Below the pieces are notes generated by a model, which was not told the DNA's origin, searched no databases, and saw nothing but the letters and a program-made list of their open reading frames with translations. This document shows, piece by piece, positions 1-9,480 of a stretch of DNA of 64,000 bases. Every line of letters begins with the position of its first letter. Position 1 is the stretch's first letter. Position numbers and translations under genes: made by a program. The DNA comes from Lachnospiraceae bacterium (GTDB lineage Bacteria; Bacillota; Clostridia; Lachnospirales; Lachnospiraceae), in assembly GCA_017473905.1 (NCBI GenBank), contig JAFUJA010000022.1, positions 1 to 64,000 on the forward strand, given 5' to 3'.

Positions 1-236
1 ATAAAATTGATTTCCATCCCCTGATTCTGACCCGATGCCGTTTCAATTGCATCTTCCTCAATGGAATAAACAGTTCCTTTTACCGGAGTACGGAATGAAA
101 GTTTCTCTTCCGTTCCTGTTTCAATATATATTCTGTCAGGAATACGATTCCATTCATAAATATAAAATACAATACCCAGGGAAATACAACCGCCAATCAA
201 ACCACCTGCTAAAAGCATATATAATTTACGTTTCAT
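1..236 (-). CDS. spoIVB: SpoIVB family serine peptidase, N-terminal fragment (cut by window edge)
   Basis: Seventy-eight codons of a gene that runs off the left edge. The start is the ATG at 236, with GGAGG six bases upstream; the in-frame start context excludes the nearby ATG at 240. The product begins with a short basic N-terminus and one membrane segment (about residues 5-27), then an IPDRIYIETGTEEKLSFRTP-type stretch that resembles the start of SpoIVB. In the known family, SpoIVB is secreted from the forespore into the intermembrane space, where its PDZ and serine-protease domains trigger SpoIVFB cleavage of pro-sigma-K; those domains lie outside the window. Position directly downstream of recN matches Bacillus and Clostridia. 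Identification rests on N-terminal similarity plus context. Confidence 0.85.
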   Translation of the reverse strand, partial: MKRKLYMLLAGGLIGGCISLGIVFYIYEWNRIPDRIYIETGTEEKLSFRTPVKGTVYSIEEDAIETASGQNQGMEINF

Positions 237-297
237 ACATTGCCTCCATAAAATGATTTTCCTTATAAAGGAATACAGTAGGAATTTTCTATGAAGT

Positions 298-325
298 AAA
301 AAAGGACGCTGACTGCGTCCTTTTT
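298..325 (-). terminator. Rho-independent terminator after recN
   Basis: An inverted repeat (AAAAGGACGC, five-base loop, GCGTCCTTTT) lies just past the recN stop and, read on the minus strand, ends in a run of six T. It separates recN from spoIVB, consistent with spoIVB having its own sporulation-specific promoter. Confidence 0.85.
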
Positions 326-347
326 AGTATGTGTAATTCTTATTTTT

Positions 348-2033
348 TTAATTATCCATTTTATGTTTTTTTGCTTGTTCACGGAGTTCTTTTGCATTAT
401 CCATGGCAGCATCGGAACGGATTCCTCCACCAAGAAGTCTTGCAAGTTCTTCCAGCGTTCCGTTTTCATCCAACGGCACAATTGAAGTTTCGGATTTTCC
501 GTTTTTTTCTTCTTTTATGATATTAAAATGTGTGTCGGCCATGGCAGCAATCTGAGGTAGATGCGTAATGGAAATAACTTGATGTTCCCTTGCAAGTGAT
601 GCTAATTTTTCTGCAACTTTCCAAGCAGTCTTGCCGCTGATTCCACTGTCAATTTCATCAAAAATCAAAGTATTGATTTCATCTCTCCTTGCTGAAATTG
701 TTTTCACCGCCAGCATAATTCTGGAAAGTTCACCGCCGCTTGCCACCTGTGCAAGCGGTTTTAGAGGTTCTCCGGGATTAGTGGAAATCAAGAAGGAAAC
801 TCCATCCGCTCCGTTTATGCCCGGTTCATTTAATTCCGTAAAAGCAATCTCAAATTTAGCCTGAAGGAAATTTAAATCTTCCAAAGCATCCATAATTTCT
901 TTTTCTAATTTGGAGGCTTCAGTCTTTCTCAATTCTCTTAAGATTCCGGCGATGTGGGATACTTCATCCCTTGCAGCTTCAAAATCTTTTTCCAGTTTTT
1001 CTTTTTCTTCAGAAAGATTTTCAAGAAAAGCAATTCTTTCCCGCTTCTTTTCTTCGTATAAAAGTACCTCTTGAATATTTTTACCATATTTCATCTGAAG
1101 ATGATTGATTAAATCAACTCTTTCCCGCACGGAAGAATATTCTCTTTCATCAAAACTGATTTCCTCAAGAAAACTTTCCATTTCCGCAATCAAATCAGTA
1201 AGTTCTATATCAAAGCGATCCAGTCTGGATGTAAAATCTTCCACACTTTCATCATCCTGGGCACTTCCGCGTAATTCACGAATGGAATGCTCCAATGAAG
1301 ATACACAGGAATGGTCTGCATGATTTAATAAAAACAATGCCCCGGAAACGGATTTGGTAAGCTTTTCTGCACTTTCCATACGTTTTAATAACTTTTCCAA
1401 GTCTTCCAGTTCACCATCAACAAGTTTTGCTGCTGCAATTTCGTCCGCTTCAAATCTTGCAAAAGAAAGCTCTCTTTCCCGCTCAGACTCAGATAATTCA
1501 GGGGCTTCCAGCTGATATTTAAAGGAAATATATTTATCGTATGCCTTTCGATAGTCCTTTAAACAGGCTCCAACCTCATCTCCGCCAAAAGAATCCAAAA
1601 TAGCAAGATGTTTTTTGGGTTGTAACAGGCTTTGATAATCATGTTGACCGTATACATCAAGTAAAATCGGTGCAAGTTCTTTTAACTGTGCGGCGCTGAC
1701 GGTCTCTCCGCATACCTTGTTTACGCTTCTGCTCTCCATGATTTTTCTTTGTAAAATCAGGATATCTCCTTCTTCCAAAGGCAAATCCATATCAAGCACA
1801 GCCCGACGTTGCTGTTCATTTTCAAGCTGAAAAACAAGCTCAACCAAAGCATACTCTGCCCCATGACGAATCATGGATTTATCCGCTTTGGAACCAAGTG
1901 CCAGATTCACGGAACCAAGCAATACCGACTTACCCGCACCGGTTTCGCCGGTCAGGATATTCAGTCCCTTCTTGAAATCAACTTCCGCTTCATCAATAAG
2001 CGCAAAATTTTTAACATGTAACTGTAATAACAT
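348..2033 (-). CDS. recN: DNA repair protein RecN
   Basis: A 561-residue SMC-like ATPase of normal family length. The Walker A motif GETGAGKS is at residues 29-36, the central region (about 150-370) is coiled coil, the ABC signature SGGELS is at 432-437 and the Walker B LIFDE at about 456-461. RecN is a cytosolic protein that acts early in recombinational repair of double-strand breaks. The start at 2033 has GGAGG four bases upstream. It follows argR by 47 bases and precedes a terminator, so it is probably the last gene of the long asp23-to-recN run. Argument for function is family-level but very strong. Confidence 0.98.
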   Translation of the reverse strand: MLLQLHVKNFALIDEAEVDFKKGLNILTGETGAGKSVLLGSVNLALGSKADKSMIRHGAEYALVELVFQLENEQQRRAVLDMDLPLEEGDILILQRKIMESRSVNKVCGETVSAAQLKELAPILLDVYGQHDYQSLLQPKKHLAILDSFGGDEVGACLKDYRKAYDKYISFKYQLEAPELSESERERELSFARFEADEIAAAKLVDGELEDLEKLLKRMESAEKLTKSVSGALFLLNHADHSCVSSLEHSIRELRGSAQDDESVEDFTSRLDRFDIELTDLIAEMESFLEEISFDEREYSSVRERVDLINHLQMKYGKNIQEVLLYEEKKRERIAFLENLSEEKEKLEKDFEAARDEVSHIAGILRELRKTEASKLEKEIMDALEDLNFLQAKFEIAFTELNEPGINGADGVSFLISTNPGEPLKPLAQVASGGELSRIMLAVKTISARRDEINTLIFDEIDSGISGKTAWKVAEKLASLAREHQVISITHLPQIAAMADTHFNIIKEEKNGKSETSIVPLDENGTLEELARLLGGGIRSDAAMDNAKELREQAKKHKMDN

Positions 2034-2080
2034 AATGCCTCCTTTTACTAACCCTCTCTCGACAAATCTACGGCATATAT

Positions 2081-2539
2081 CTAAAAGGATGCTTTAATCA
2101 TATCATTAATTTTAGACTTTACTTCAAGGGCATCTTCCGAGCTCCGAAGTGCTGCCATTATAGTATCATCACCGGCTATGCTACCGACAATTTCACGAAA
2201 ATGCATGGCATCTAAGGCAGCCGCTACAGCCATCGCCATACCGGATGCGGTTTTAATAACAAGAATATTCTGTGCAGTATCCACCGACACAAGACCGTCC
2301 TTAAAAATACGGATATATTTCTCACGAAGACGCTCATCATCATTTTTATGAACTACATATTTTTGCTTTCCTTTTCCTCTTGATATTTTGGTCAGATTTA
2401 ACTCTTTAATATCTCTGGAAATAGTTGCCTGTGTAACTTTAAAACCGGCTTCCGTCAGTCTGCTGACCAACTCTTCCTGGGTATCAATATCAAATTCTTC
2501 TATTAATTGAATAATTTTCTGTTGTCTTGTCTGCTTCAT
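2081..2539 (-). CDS. argR: Arginine repressor ArgR/AhrC
   Basis: A 152-residue protein of typical ArgR length. Residues 1-70 form the winged-helix DNA-binding domain (QATISRDIKEL recognition region) and residues about 80-150 form the oligomerisation and arginine-binding domain, including the GDDTIMAAL segment that in the family contacts arginine across the trimer interface. It would repress arginine biosynthesis and activate catabolism as an arginine-loaded hexamer. The nadK stop lies eight bases upstream, so the two genes are presumably cotranscribed. No ARG box was recognised nearby. The neighbourhood nadK-argR-recN is conserved in Clostridia. Confidence 0.96.
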   Translation of the reverse strand: MKQTRQQKIIQLIEEFDIDTQEELVSRLTEAGFKVTQATISRDIKELNLTKISRGKGKQKYVVHKNDDERLREKYIRIFKDGLVSVDTAQNILVIKTASGMAMAVAAALDAMHFREIVGSIAGDDTIMAALRSSEDALEVKSKINDMIKASF

Positions 2540-2547
2540 TCCGAATT

Positions 2548-3396
2548 TTATTCCTCAATCATTTTTCTGTGTAATGTTTCAAGAAAGCTCAACTGGTTCA
2601 TACGAATCAAAGTTACTGTTTTTTCTGATTTCGAAACAACAACACAATCATTTTCCTGTAATTTCACACGGTCACAACCGTCAAAATTTACCTCAACAAG
2701 CTGCTCTAAGTCTGCAGAATGAGGAGCTAAAATCCTTACGGAAACCTCATTATCTGCTCTTAAAACAAAACTTTTATTCATCATGGTATGAGGTGAAATC
2801 GGTGTAACAACACAAACATCTGCTCCCGGAGCAATCACAGGACCGCCTGCGGATAAATTATAAGCGGTAGATCCCGTAGGGGTGGCAAGAATTACACCAT
2901 CTGCTTTATATTGCTTTAAAACTTTTCCGTTAACGGATATCTCATAATTTAAAACCTGAAGAAAGCCGCCGCGGGTTATCACAACATCATTTAATGCATC
3001 TGCTTCAAAAATCACCTTACCGTCACGAATCACATGACCCGAAAGCATCATACGGTCTTCCAGTTCAAAAGTATTGTCACAGAGAGCATCCATTACCTCT
3101 TGATAATTCTCTCTTTCCACTTCTGCAAGATAGCCGATATGTCCCATATTAATACCAATCATGGGAATATGGGAATTTTCAATTAATTTAGCAGTTCTGA
3201 GAATTGTACCATCACCACCGAGAACAACAATACAATCAAATAATTCTCCGTCCTCAAGAAGATTTCCCGAAGTCCGGTTTTCCGGTACCATCACTTTAAC
3301 ACTTTTATTTTTACTTTCCAGATAACTTTTAATCTCGTTGGTAAAAGCAAGTTCCTTATCTTTATGACGATTTGTTATGAGCAAAAAAGACTCCAT
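2548..3396 (-). CDS. nadK: NAD kinase
   Basis: A 282-residue ATP-NAD kinase that makes NADP. The phosphate-binding GGDGT motif is at residues 60-64, followed by NDVVITRGG and the TPTGSTAYNLSAGGPV nucleotide-binding loop. I chose the ATG at 3396 because GGGGGAG lies seven bases upstream. A longer reading from 3423 would overlap tlyA and adds residues not expected in the family. It sits between tlyA and argR in the isoprenoid/recombination operon, a common Clostridia arrangement; in B. subtilis nadK is elsewhere. Confidence 0.96.
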   Translation of the reverse strand: MESFLLITNRHKDKELAFTNEIKSYLESKNKSVKVMVPENRTSGNLLEDGELFDCIVVLGGDGTILRTAKLIENSHIPMIGINMGHIGYLAEVERENYQEVMDALCDNTFELEDRMMLSGHVIRDGKVIFEADALNDVVITRGGFLQVLNYEISVNGKVLKQYKADGVILATPTGSTAYNLSAGGPVIAPGADVCVVTPISPHTMMNKSFVLRADNEVSVRILAPHSADLEQLVEVNFDGCDRVKLQENDCVVVSKSEKTVTLIRMNQLSFLETLHRKMIEE

Positions 3397-3419
3397 ACTA
3401 AAACTCCCCCATATGTGCA

Positions 3420-4247
3420 TCATGAAAGCTGTTCGTGAGAACGGGCAACAATATCATTGATTTTATCCATCCATTCCGAAGACAAAGAAGAATCCGAAGG
3501 TGTGGGTTCCTTACTTTCTTTCCGAATGTATGCAAGATATTCAATATTTCCTTCCGGACCGCGAATCGGTGAAAAATCAAGGTCAATCAACTGAAACCCG
3601 ATTTCTCCCATTGCCCCCAGAACAGAAACCAACACTTCCTTATGTACCTGAGGGTCCCTTACAACCCCCTTCTTTCCTACTTTCTCCTTTTCGGTTTCAA
3701 ACTGGGGTTTTACCAGACAAACCATTTCTGCACCTTCTTTTAAAAGCGCAAAAGCTGGAGGAAGAATTTTCTTTAAGGATATAAAAGAAACATCCACGGA
3801 TGCAAAATCCAGGTCATCCTGAATATCCTCTCTGACCATATAGCGGAAATTAGTTTTTTCCATGCAGACAACTCTTGGATCATTGCGAAGTTTCCACGCC
3901 AATTGTCCGTGTCCCACATCCACTGAATACACCTTTTCCGCACCGTTTTGAAGCATACAGTCGGTAAAACCACCCGTAGAAGCACCAATGTCCATGCAAA
4001 CCATATTTTCAAAACTCAAACCATATTTTTCAATGGCTTTTTCAAGTTTTAAGCCGCCCCGGCTTACATAACGCAACGTTGCACCGCGAACTTCTACCTT
4101 GGCAGTTTCCTCGTCAAAAAGGTCACCTGCTTTATCCTCTTTCTGGTCATTTACATATACAATTCCGGACATAATGTATGCTTTGGCTTTTTCTCTGGAC
4201 TCTGCCAGTCCTTTTTTTACCAAAAGTACATCAAGACGTACCTTCAT
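3420..4247 (-). CDS. tlyA: TlyA family rRNA 2'-O-methyltransferase (S4 domain)
   Basis: A 275-residue protein with an N-terminal S4 RNA-binding domain (residues 1-60, opening RLDVLLVKKGLAESREKAK) and an FtsJ-type Rossmann methyltransferase domain with the SAM-binding motif DIGASTGGFTD at about residues 87-97. In mycobacteria TlyA methylates 16S and 23S rRNA cytidines; clostridial members are often labelled hemolysin A, which is probably historical. The start follows the dxs stop by one base, with GGAAGGA eight bases upstream, suggesting tight coupling. Substrate in this organism is inferred from the family. Confidence 0.93.
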   Translation of the reverse strand: MKVRLDVLLVKKGLAESREKAKAYIMSGIVYVNDQKEDKAGDLFDEETAKVEVRGATLRYVSRGGLKLEKAIEKYGLSFENMVCMDIGASTGGFTDCMLQNGAEKVYSVDVGHGQLAWKLRNDPRVVCMEKTNFRYMVREDIQDDLDFASVDVSFISLKKILPPAFALLKEGAEMVCLVKPQFETEKEKVGKKGVVRDPQVHKEVLVSVLGAMGEIGFQLIDLDFSPIRGPEGNIEYLAYIRKESKEPTPSDSSLSSEWMDKINDIVARSHEQLS

Positions 4248-4248
4248 T

Positions 4249-6111
4249 TTATTCGTCCTTCCATTCTTTTATAATCTTATCCGTAATACTCTCTGCATCG
4301 ATTCCGAGTTCTTTACGTAAAATATCCACATTACCGTGTTCCACATACGCATCAGGAATCGCAACGGTCAGCAGTTTCACATTGTTATCCAAAGTATCCG
4401 CGTAATCCCGCACTTTTTCACCGAAACCGCCGCTTGCAACATTTTCTTCCATGGTTACAATGAGAGAATGATTTTTCATGGCTTCTCTTACGGCTTCTTC
4501 ATCAATGGGTTTTACAAATCTGGCATTGATTAAACTGCAGGAAAGCCCTTTTTCTTTCAGGGAATCCCGAACTTCTTCCGCAATTTTAACCATACCGCCA
4601 ACTGCCATAAGGCAAATATCTTTTTCCTGATAAATCCATTCACTTTTTCCGTAAGAAACAGGTGCCCTGAATTCATAAAGACCTTCATACGCCAATCCTC
4701 TGGGATAGCGCAATGCAATGGGACCGTTAAAATTCACGGCAAACTTAAGCATGTCCGAAAGTTCCCATTTATTTTTAGGAGCCATAACAGTCATATTCGG
4801 AATCGAAGATAAATAGGATAAATCAAAGATACCCTGATGGGTTTCTCCGTCGCTTCCTACAATACCCGCTCTGTCAATGGCAAATACAACAGGTAAATTC
4901 TGTATACAGACATCATGTAAAATCTGATCGTAAGCTCTTTGTAAAAAAGAGGAATACACTGCCACAATGGGTTTTAACCCGGAAGCAGCAAGACCTGCGG
5001 CAAATGTTACTGCATGGGCTTCTGCAATCCCAACATCAAAAAACCGGTCCGGATACATATTACGGAACCGTTTTAATCCCGTTCCGTCAGGCATGGCTGC
5101 GGTAACAGCCACAACGGATTCATTTCTGTCCCCGAGTTTACACATAACAGTAGAAAAAATATCCGTATAATTGGGGCTTGTTCTCTTCTTTGCCGGCAAT
5201 CCGGTTTCAATGGCAAAAGGCTCCGTTCCGTGAAATCTGGAAGGATGACGCTCTGCAGGAAGATACCCTTTTCCCTTCTGGGTCATAACATGCACAAGAA
5301 CAGGCTCTTTACAACGTTTGGCTTCCTTAAAAGCACGAACCATTGCAGGAATATTATGCCCGTCCACGGGACCGATATATGTGATACCCATTTCCTCAAA
5401 AAACATTCCCGGAATCACAAGCTGTTTAAAACTGCTTTTAGCCTTCTGGATTCCGTGAATCATATTTTTACCTCTGGGCATGTTTTTTAATTTATTTTTT
5501 ACTTCATCTTTTAATTCAATATATGCCTTAGCGGTACGAATCTGATTTAAGTAAGAGGAAACACCTCCTACATTCTCGGAAATAGACATATTATTATCAT
5601 TTAAAACAATAATAAAAGGAGCTTCCGTCTTTCCTGCATTGTTTAAGGCTTCGTATGCCATACCACCGGTCAGGGAACCATCACCGATTACGGAGACAAC
5701 GGTATTATTCTTTCCCTGCAGGGTACGTGCCACAGCCATACCAAGGCCTGCAGAAATGGATGTCGAACTGTGTCCCGTATCGAAGGCATCACAATCGCTT
5801 TCTTTGGTTTTCGGAAAACCGCTCATTCCGCCAAACTGACGCAGTGTTTCAAAACCTTCCCTGCGTCCGGTCAAAAGTTTATGGGTATAGGACTGATGTC
5901 CCACATCCCATATCAGTTTATCTTCCGGAAAATCCATGCATAAATGAAGGGCAATTGTCAATTCAACCGTTCCGAGATTGGAAGCAAGATGCCCTCCCGT
6001 GATACTGATTTTATTGATAAGAAATTCCCTGATTTCTGCCGCAAGATTCTCAAGATTTTCTTTCGGAATCTTTTTGACATCATTGGGATTTTTTATTTTA
6101 TCCAAATACAT
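4249..6111 (-). CDS. dxs: 1-deoxy-D-xylulose-5-phosphate synthase
   Basis: A 620-residue thiamine-diphosphate enzyme that condenses pyruvate with glyceraldehyde 3-phosphate, the first step of the DXP isoprenoid pathway. The GDGSLTGG...N metal/ThDP motif, the central transketolase pyrimidine-binding domain (DRAGIVGSDGETHQG) and the C-terminal transketolase domain are present and the length is normal. I prefer the ATG at 6111, with GGAGG ten bases upstream; a GTG at 6129 is an alternative. ispA upstream, and dxr and ispG in the same window, show the organism uses the DXP route. Confidence 0.97.
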   Translation of the reverse strand: MYLDKIKNPNDVKKIPKENLENLAAEIREFLINKISITGGHLASNLGTVELTIALHLCMDFPEDKLIWDVGHQSYTHKLLTGRREGFETLRQFGGMSGFPKTKESDCDAFDTGHSSTSISAGLGMAVARTLQGKNNTVVSVIGDGSLTGGMAYEALNNAGKTEAPFIIVLNDNNMSISENVGGVSSYLNQIRTAKAYIELKDEVKNKLKNMPRGKNMIHGIQKAKSSFKQLVIPGMFFEEMGITYIGPVDGHNIPAMVRAFKEAKRCKEPVLVHVMTQKGKGYLPAERHPSRFHGTEPFAIETGLPAKKRTSPNYTDIFSTVMCKLGDRNESVVAVTAAMPDGTGLKRFRNMYPDRFFDVGIAEAHAVTFAAGLAASGLKPIVAVYSSFLQRAYDQILHDVCIQNLPVVFAIDRAGIVGSDGETHQGIFDLSYLSSIPNMTVMAPKNKWELSDMLKFAVNFNGPIALRYPRGLAYEGLYEFRAPVSYGKSEWIYQEKDICLMAVGGMVKIAEEVRDSLKEKGLSCSLINARFVKPIDEEAVREAMKNHSLIVTMEENVASGGFGEKVRDYADTLDNNVKLLTVAIPDAYVEHGNVDILRKELGIDAESITDKIIKEWKDE

Positions 6112-6143
6112 CTTCCTGAAATCCTCCACGTAGGATGATAAAA

Positions 6144-7052
6144 CTACCTGTCACGGGTGATAAGACTGCTTATCAGCGCACTTAAAAATTCGTTGTTACC
6201 GGGAAGGGTATCAAGTAAAGTAATCGCCTCTCCGGATAAACGTTTCTGTTCTTTGTCAGAAGCCTCAAGCCCTTCCAAAGTAACATATGTAATCTTCTGA
6301 TTCTTTTCATCGCTTCCGATGGGTTTTCCCAGTAATTCCTCATTGCCGATTTTATCTAAAATATCATCCTGAATCTGGAATGCCACACCGATATTATAAC
6401 CGATTTGTTCCATTTTCATTACCTGTTCTTCCGTTGCTCCCGCAAGAACGGCTCCAATGGTTAAAGCAGCCTGAATCAGTGCCGCTGTTTTGTTTTTATG
6501 AATAAAAAGCAACTCTTCTTTTGTCACTTCTGTTTTCTGTTCTGCCTGAATATCAGCCATCTGTCCGCCAATCATGCCGTAAATTCCTGCCTTATTGGAA
6601 AGCTTGCGAAAGGCTTTTGATTTACGCATAAGCATCTCTGCATTTTCTTCTGATGCCATGGAATCCGCCACAAGTTCAAAAGCAAGATTTAACAAGCCGT
6701 CTCCGGCGAGAATTGCGGTTGCTTCATCAAACTGTTTGTGGTTCGTAAGACGTCCTCTTCTGTAATCATCATTATCCATTGCAGGTAAATCATCATGAAT
6801 CAATGAATAAGTATGAATCATCTCAAGGGCAGTCATAAACGGTTTTACATCTGCTTCACGTTCTCCGCAGAAAAGACGATAACTTTCCAGCATCATCATG
6901 GGACGAAGTCTCTTACCGCCGGCAAAGAAACTGTACTTCATGGCATCAACCACTCTTTGGGAATAGCTCTCGTTTACAACCGGAAACTGTTCCTTTAATA
7001 TCAGTTCCACTTCCTCAACATGACGGGATAATTCTGTTTTAAAATCTATCAT
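6144..7052 (-). CDS. ispA: Polyprenyl synthetase (farnesyl/geranyl diphosphate synthase)
   Basis: A 302-residue all-alpha prenyltransferase. The first aspartate-rich motif (LIHDDLPAMDND) and the second (QIQDDILD) that chelate Mg-diphosphate are both intact, as is the GGKRLRPMM segment that opens the family. It would elongate DMAPP with IPP to farnesyl diphosphate for UppS, also encoded in this window. Placement xseB-ispA-dxs is the usual Firmicutes order. Exact chain length cannot be read from the sequence alone; ispA is the positional and length-based call. Confidence 0.94.
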   Translation of the reverse strand: MIDFKTELSRHVEEVELILKEQFPVVNESYSQRVVDAMKYSFFAGGKRLRPMMMLESYRLFCGEREADVKPFMTALEMIHTYSLIHDDLPAMDNDDYRRGRLTNHKQFDEATAILAGDGLLNLAFELVADSMASEENAEMLMRKSKAFRKLSNKAGIYGMIGGQMADIQAEQKTEVTKEELLFIHKNKTAALIQAALTIGAVLAGATEEQVMKMEQIGYNIGVAFQIQDDILDKIGNEELLGKPIGSDEKNQKITYVTLEGLEASDKEQKRLSGEAITLLDTLPGNNEFLSALISSLITRDR

Positions 7053-7070
7053 TCTGTTTCCACTCCCATT

Positions 7071-7316
7071 TTACTCAGTCAAATACTTGTCTTTTTCCAA
7101 ATCGGTAAATACTTCCGTTTTACCGTCTTCCATTAGTTTCAGAACTTTCTTTTCCACTTTATCAATGCTTTTATCACATTCTTTTAAAAGTTCCATACCC
7201 TTACTGTATTTATCAAAAGCATCTTCGATGCTGATATCATCTTTCTCCAGTTCTAAAAGGAGTTCTTCAATTGCTACAAAATTTTCTTCCAATGTTTTTG
7301 TTTTCTTCTCAGCCAT
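7071..7316 (-). CDS. xseB: Exodeoxyribonuclease VII small subunit
   Basis: An 81-residue helical protein with the XseB pattern NFVAIEELLLELEKDDISIEDAF...GMELLKECDKSIDKVEKKV. It associates with XseA to make exonuclease VII, which degrades single-stranded DNA from either end. GAGAGG lies seven bases before the ATG. It is flanked by xseA upstream and ispA downstream, the conserved operon order. Confidence 0.95.
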   Translation of the reverse strand: MAEKKTKTLEENFVAIEELLLELEKDDISIEDAFDKYSKGMELLKECDKSIDKVEKKVLKLMEDGKTEVFTDLEKDKYLTE

Positions 7317-7337
7317 CTTTTATCCTCTCAATTTCAT

Positions 7338-8549
7338 CTAAAAAGATTCTTCCGCCGGCAAACACTCTGTCACGGTTGCTTTTGCTTCACCGTCCTGCAT
7401 ACGAAGAACAAGCACATCACCCGGCTTCATATTTTTAACTGCAGAGATTCTCTTCCCGTCTTCGTTGGAAAGATATGCCATACCGCTGCTTAACCGCTTT
7501 GCCGGAGATAAGGCATGAAGTCTTTCTGCAATCAGACCAAGTCTGTTTCGCTTATCTTTCATAACACGAAGAATATCCCCATCCAACTTTTCACCCAGAC
7601 GAATACAGTTCATTCTGTGTTCTTTCACTTTAGATACGGGTGAAGCTGCAATAAATTGTTGCTTTTTCAAAGAAATATTCATTTTAGCGGAATGCAAATG
7701 ACGTTCCATATTTTTATGCAATAGAGTCTTGTATTCCTCAAGTGCCCGTTCCGTCAGGGCAAACTCTTCCACTGCAAGCTCTGCCGCCGCCGAAGGGGTT
7801 GCTGCTCTTTTATCCGCCACAAAATCGGCTATGGTAAAATCCGTCTCATGCCCTACTGCCGAAATTACGGGCACGGCACATTGAAAAATCGTATGGGCAA
7901 CCATTTCATCATTAAATCCCCAAAGATCTTCCATGGAACCGCCGCCTCTGCCTGCAATAATCACATCAACACCATACTCTTCCAGGGCATGAATGCCTGC
8001 CACTATACTTGCAGGTGCATCTTCTCCCTGTACAATAGCCGGATATAAAACAAGCTGCACATAAGGATTTCTTCTTCTGGCAACGGATATAATATCACGT
8101 ACTGCCGCACCTGTAGGGGCCGTAACAATTCCCAGCGTTTTAACATGCTTCGGAATCGGTCTTTTAAACTCAGCATCAAACATTCCCTGCTCGGAAAGTT
8201 TCTTTTTTAGATTTTCAAATGCAAGAAATAAATCACCCTCGCCATCCCGCTCAGCCGATTTTACATAAATCTGATATTTACCATCGCGTACATAGGCTTC
8301 AATACTGCCCCGTACAACAACTTTCTGACCATCTTCCAACCGGAATTTCAATCCATGTCTGTGACCTGCAAAAAGGACACAGGCTATCGCCGCGCCCTCT
8401 TCTTTTAAGGTAAAATACACATGACCGGTAGAATGATATTTACAGTTGCTCACTTCTCCCCGTACGGAAATATCCGGCAACAGATAATCCTGGGAAAACA
8501 TATTTTTAATGTATTGATTCACCTGTAAAACAGAATACACGCTTCCCAT
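7338..8549 (-). CDS. xseA: Exodeoxyribonuclease VII large subunit
   Basis: A 403-residue catalytic subunit with an N-terminal OB-fold (residues 1-95) and the central nuclease domain containing GIVTAPTGAAVRDI, RGGGSMEDLWGFNDE and AVGHETDFTIADFVADKRAATPSAAAE-type motifs (the last spans roughly residues 235-260). A coiled C-terminal region follows, for binding XseB. Length is slightly short of the E. coli enzyme but normal for Firmicutes. In B. subtilis folD lies between nusB and xseA; here it is absent and the genes are adjacent. Confidence 0.97.
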   Translation of the reverse strand: MGSVYSVLQVNQYIKNMFSQDYLLPDISVRGEVSNCKYHSTGHVYFTLKEEGAAIACVLFAGHRHGLKFRLEDGQKVVVRGSIEAYVRDGKYQIYVKSAERDGEGDLFLAFENLKKKLSEQGMFDAEFKRPIPKHVKTLGIVTAPTGAAVRDIISVARRRNPYVQLVLYPAIVQGEDAPASIVAGIHALEEYGVDVIIAGRGGGSMEDLWGFNDEMVAHTIFQCAVPVISAVGHETDFTIADFVADKRAATPSAAAELAVEEFALTERALEEYKTLLHKNMERHLHSAKMNISLKKQQFIAASPVSKVKEHRMNCIRLGEKLDGDILRVMKDKRNRLGLIAERLHALSPAKRLSSGMAYLSNEDGKRISAVKNMKPGDVLVLRMQDGEAKATVTECLPAEESF

Positions 8550-8564
8550 GATTATTACCCCTGT

Positions 8565-8993
8565 TTATTCTTTGGAAAATTTCGCAAGAACACCATTTAC
8601 AAAAGAAGGTGCCTCATCCTGACCGAATTTCTTGGCAAGTTCAACTGCTTCATTAATCGCAACGGAAACGGGAACGGCATCATCATACTTCATTTCATAG
8701 ATAGCAAGACGAATGATTGCAAGTTCAACTTTACCAAGACGGTCTGTTGTCCATCCGGAGGTCTGTTCATTAATCATGGAATCAATCTCAGGAATTTTCT
8801 CACGAATCAATTCAAATTTCTCGGATATGTACTTGATATCCTTCTCGGATGCAGGCTTTAAAACCTCATCTTCCGTTGCATCCTGGGAATTTTCGAAATA
8901 ATTCGCAATCTGCTCCGGAATCTCTTCCGCCGCATTAAATTCCACCATAAAAACCAATTTAAAAATTTGTTCTCTTTGTTCTCTACGTCCCAT
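8565..8993 (-). CDS. nusB: Transcription antitermination protein NusB
   Basis: A 142-residue helical RNA-binding protein starting MGRREQREQIFKLVF and ending with the NusB signature region (SVAINEAVELAKKFGQDEAPSFVNGVL). It partners with NusE/S10 on boxA RNA for rRNA antitermination. GGAG is five bases before the ATG. It follows asp23 with a hairpin-containing 56-base gap. Confidence 0.96.
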   Translation of the reverse strand: MGRREQREQIFKLVFMVEFNAAEEIPEQIANYFENSQDATEDEVLKPASEKDIKYISEKFELIREKIPEIDSMINEQTSGWTTDRLGKVELAIIRLAIYEMKYDDAVPVSVAINEAVELAKKFGQDEAPSFVNGVLAKFSKE

Positions 8994-9012
8994 ATTTTCT
9001 CCATTTATATGA

Positions 9013-9037
9013 AATGTCTCCCAGTCAGGGAGACATT
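9013..9037 (-). terminator. Hairpin between asp23 and nusB
   Basis: A perfect 10-bp inverted repeat (AATGTCTCCC, loop AGTCA, GGGAGACATT) follows the asp23 stop. Read on the minus strand it is followed only by ATTTCATAT, not a solid T run, so it is more likely a partial terminator or an mRNA processing/stability element within the operon than a full stop. Confidence 0.55.
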
Positions 9038-9049
9038 CCGATTTTCATT

Positions 9050-9406
9050 TTATTCGAATTTAGGTAAAAGCACGGAAGAAATCCGTACATTTACATCTAC
9101 CACTTCAAGACCTGTCATTGTTTCAATGGAAGTCTTTACTCTTTCCTGAACTTTACGACTGGTTTCAGGCACATTATAAACACTGTCAATTCCGACAGAA
9201 ACATCTACTTTTGCCTGTCTGCCGTTAATTTCCACGCGAACACCCTTAGGTGCTTTACGTACACCACGTTTTACAACCTCTTTTACATTCTTGTCCGCAA
9301 TGCTCACAACACCATCAACTTCAGTTGCTGCCAAGGCTGCAATAACAGGAACAACATCATCTGCAATACGCAATGAACCGATTTTTGCACTAGCTTCTTT
9401 CGCCAT
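9050..9406 (-). CDS. Asp23/Gls24 family envelope stress protein
   Basis: A 118-residue Asp23 domain protein of the YqhY group. It has the IADDVVPVIAALAATEVDGV start and the C-terminal VDVNVRISSV strand region typical of the family. Position before nusB equals B. subtilis yqhY, a gene linked to acetyl-CoA carboxylase control; in this genome accB/accC are not between spoIIIAH and this gene. Cytosolic, with no membrane segment. GGAGGAG precedes the ATG. Molecular role is not well established in the family. Confidence 0.9.
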   Translation of the reverse strand: MAKEASAKIGSLRIADDVVPVIAALAATEVDGVVSIADKNVKEVVKRGVRKAPKGVRVEINGRQAKVDVSVGIDSVYNVPETSRKVQERVKTSIETMTGLEVVDVNVRISSVLLPKFE

Positions 9407-9480
9407 TTTATCTCCTCCTCAATGTCTTTTGTCTCCACTTTTATAAAAAACATCAATATAAGTCTTTCACATACACGATA

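Noticed and set aside
237..297. Sigma-G promoter for spoIVB (GTATT-N16-CATTTTA)
   Set aside because: The -10 would lie one base before the ribosome site, so the transcript would lack it; spacing is also off.
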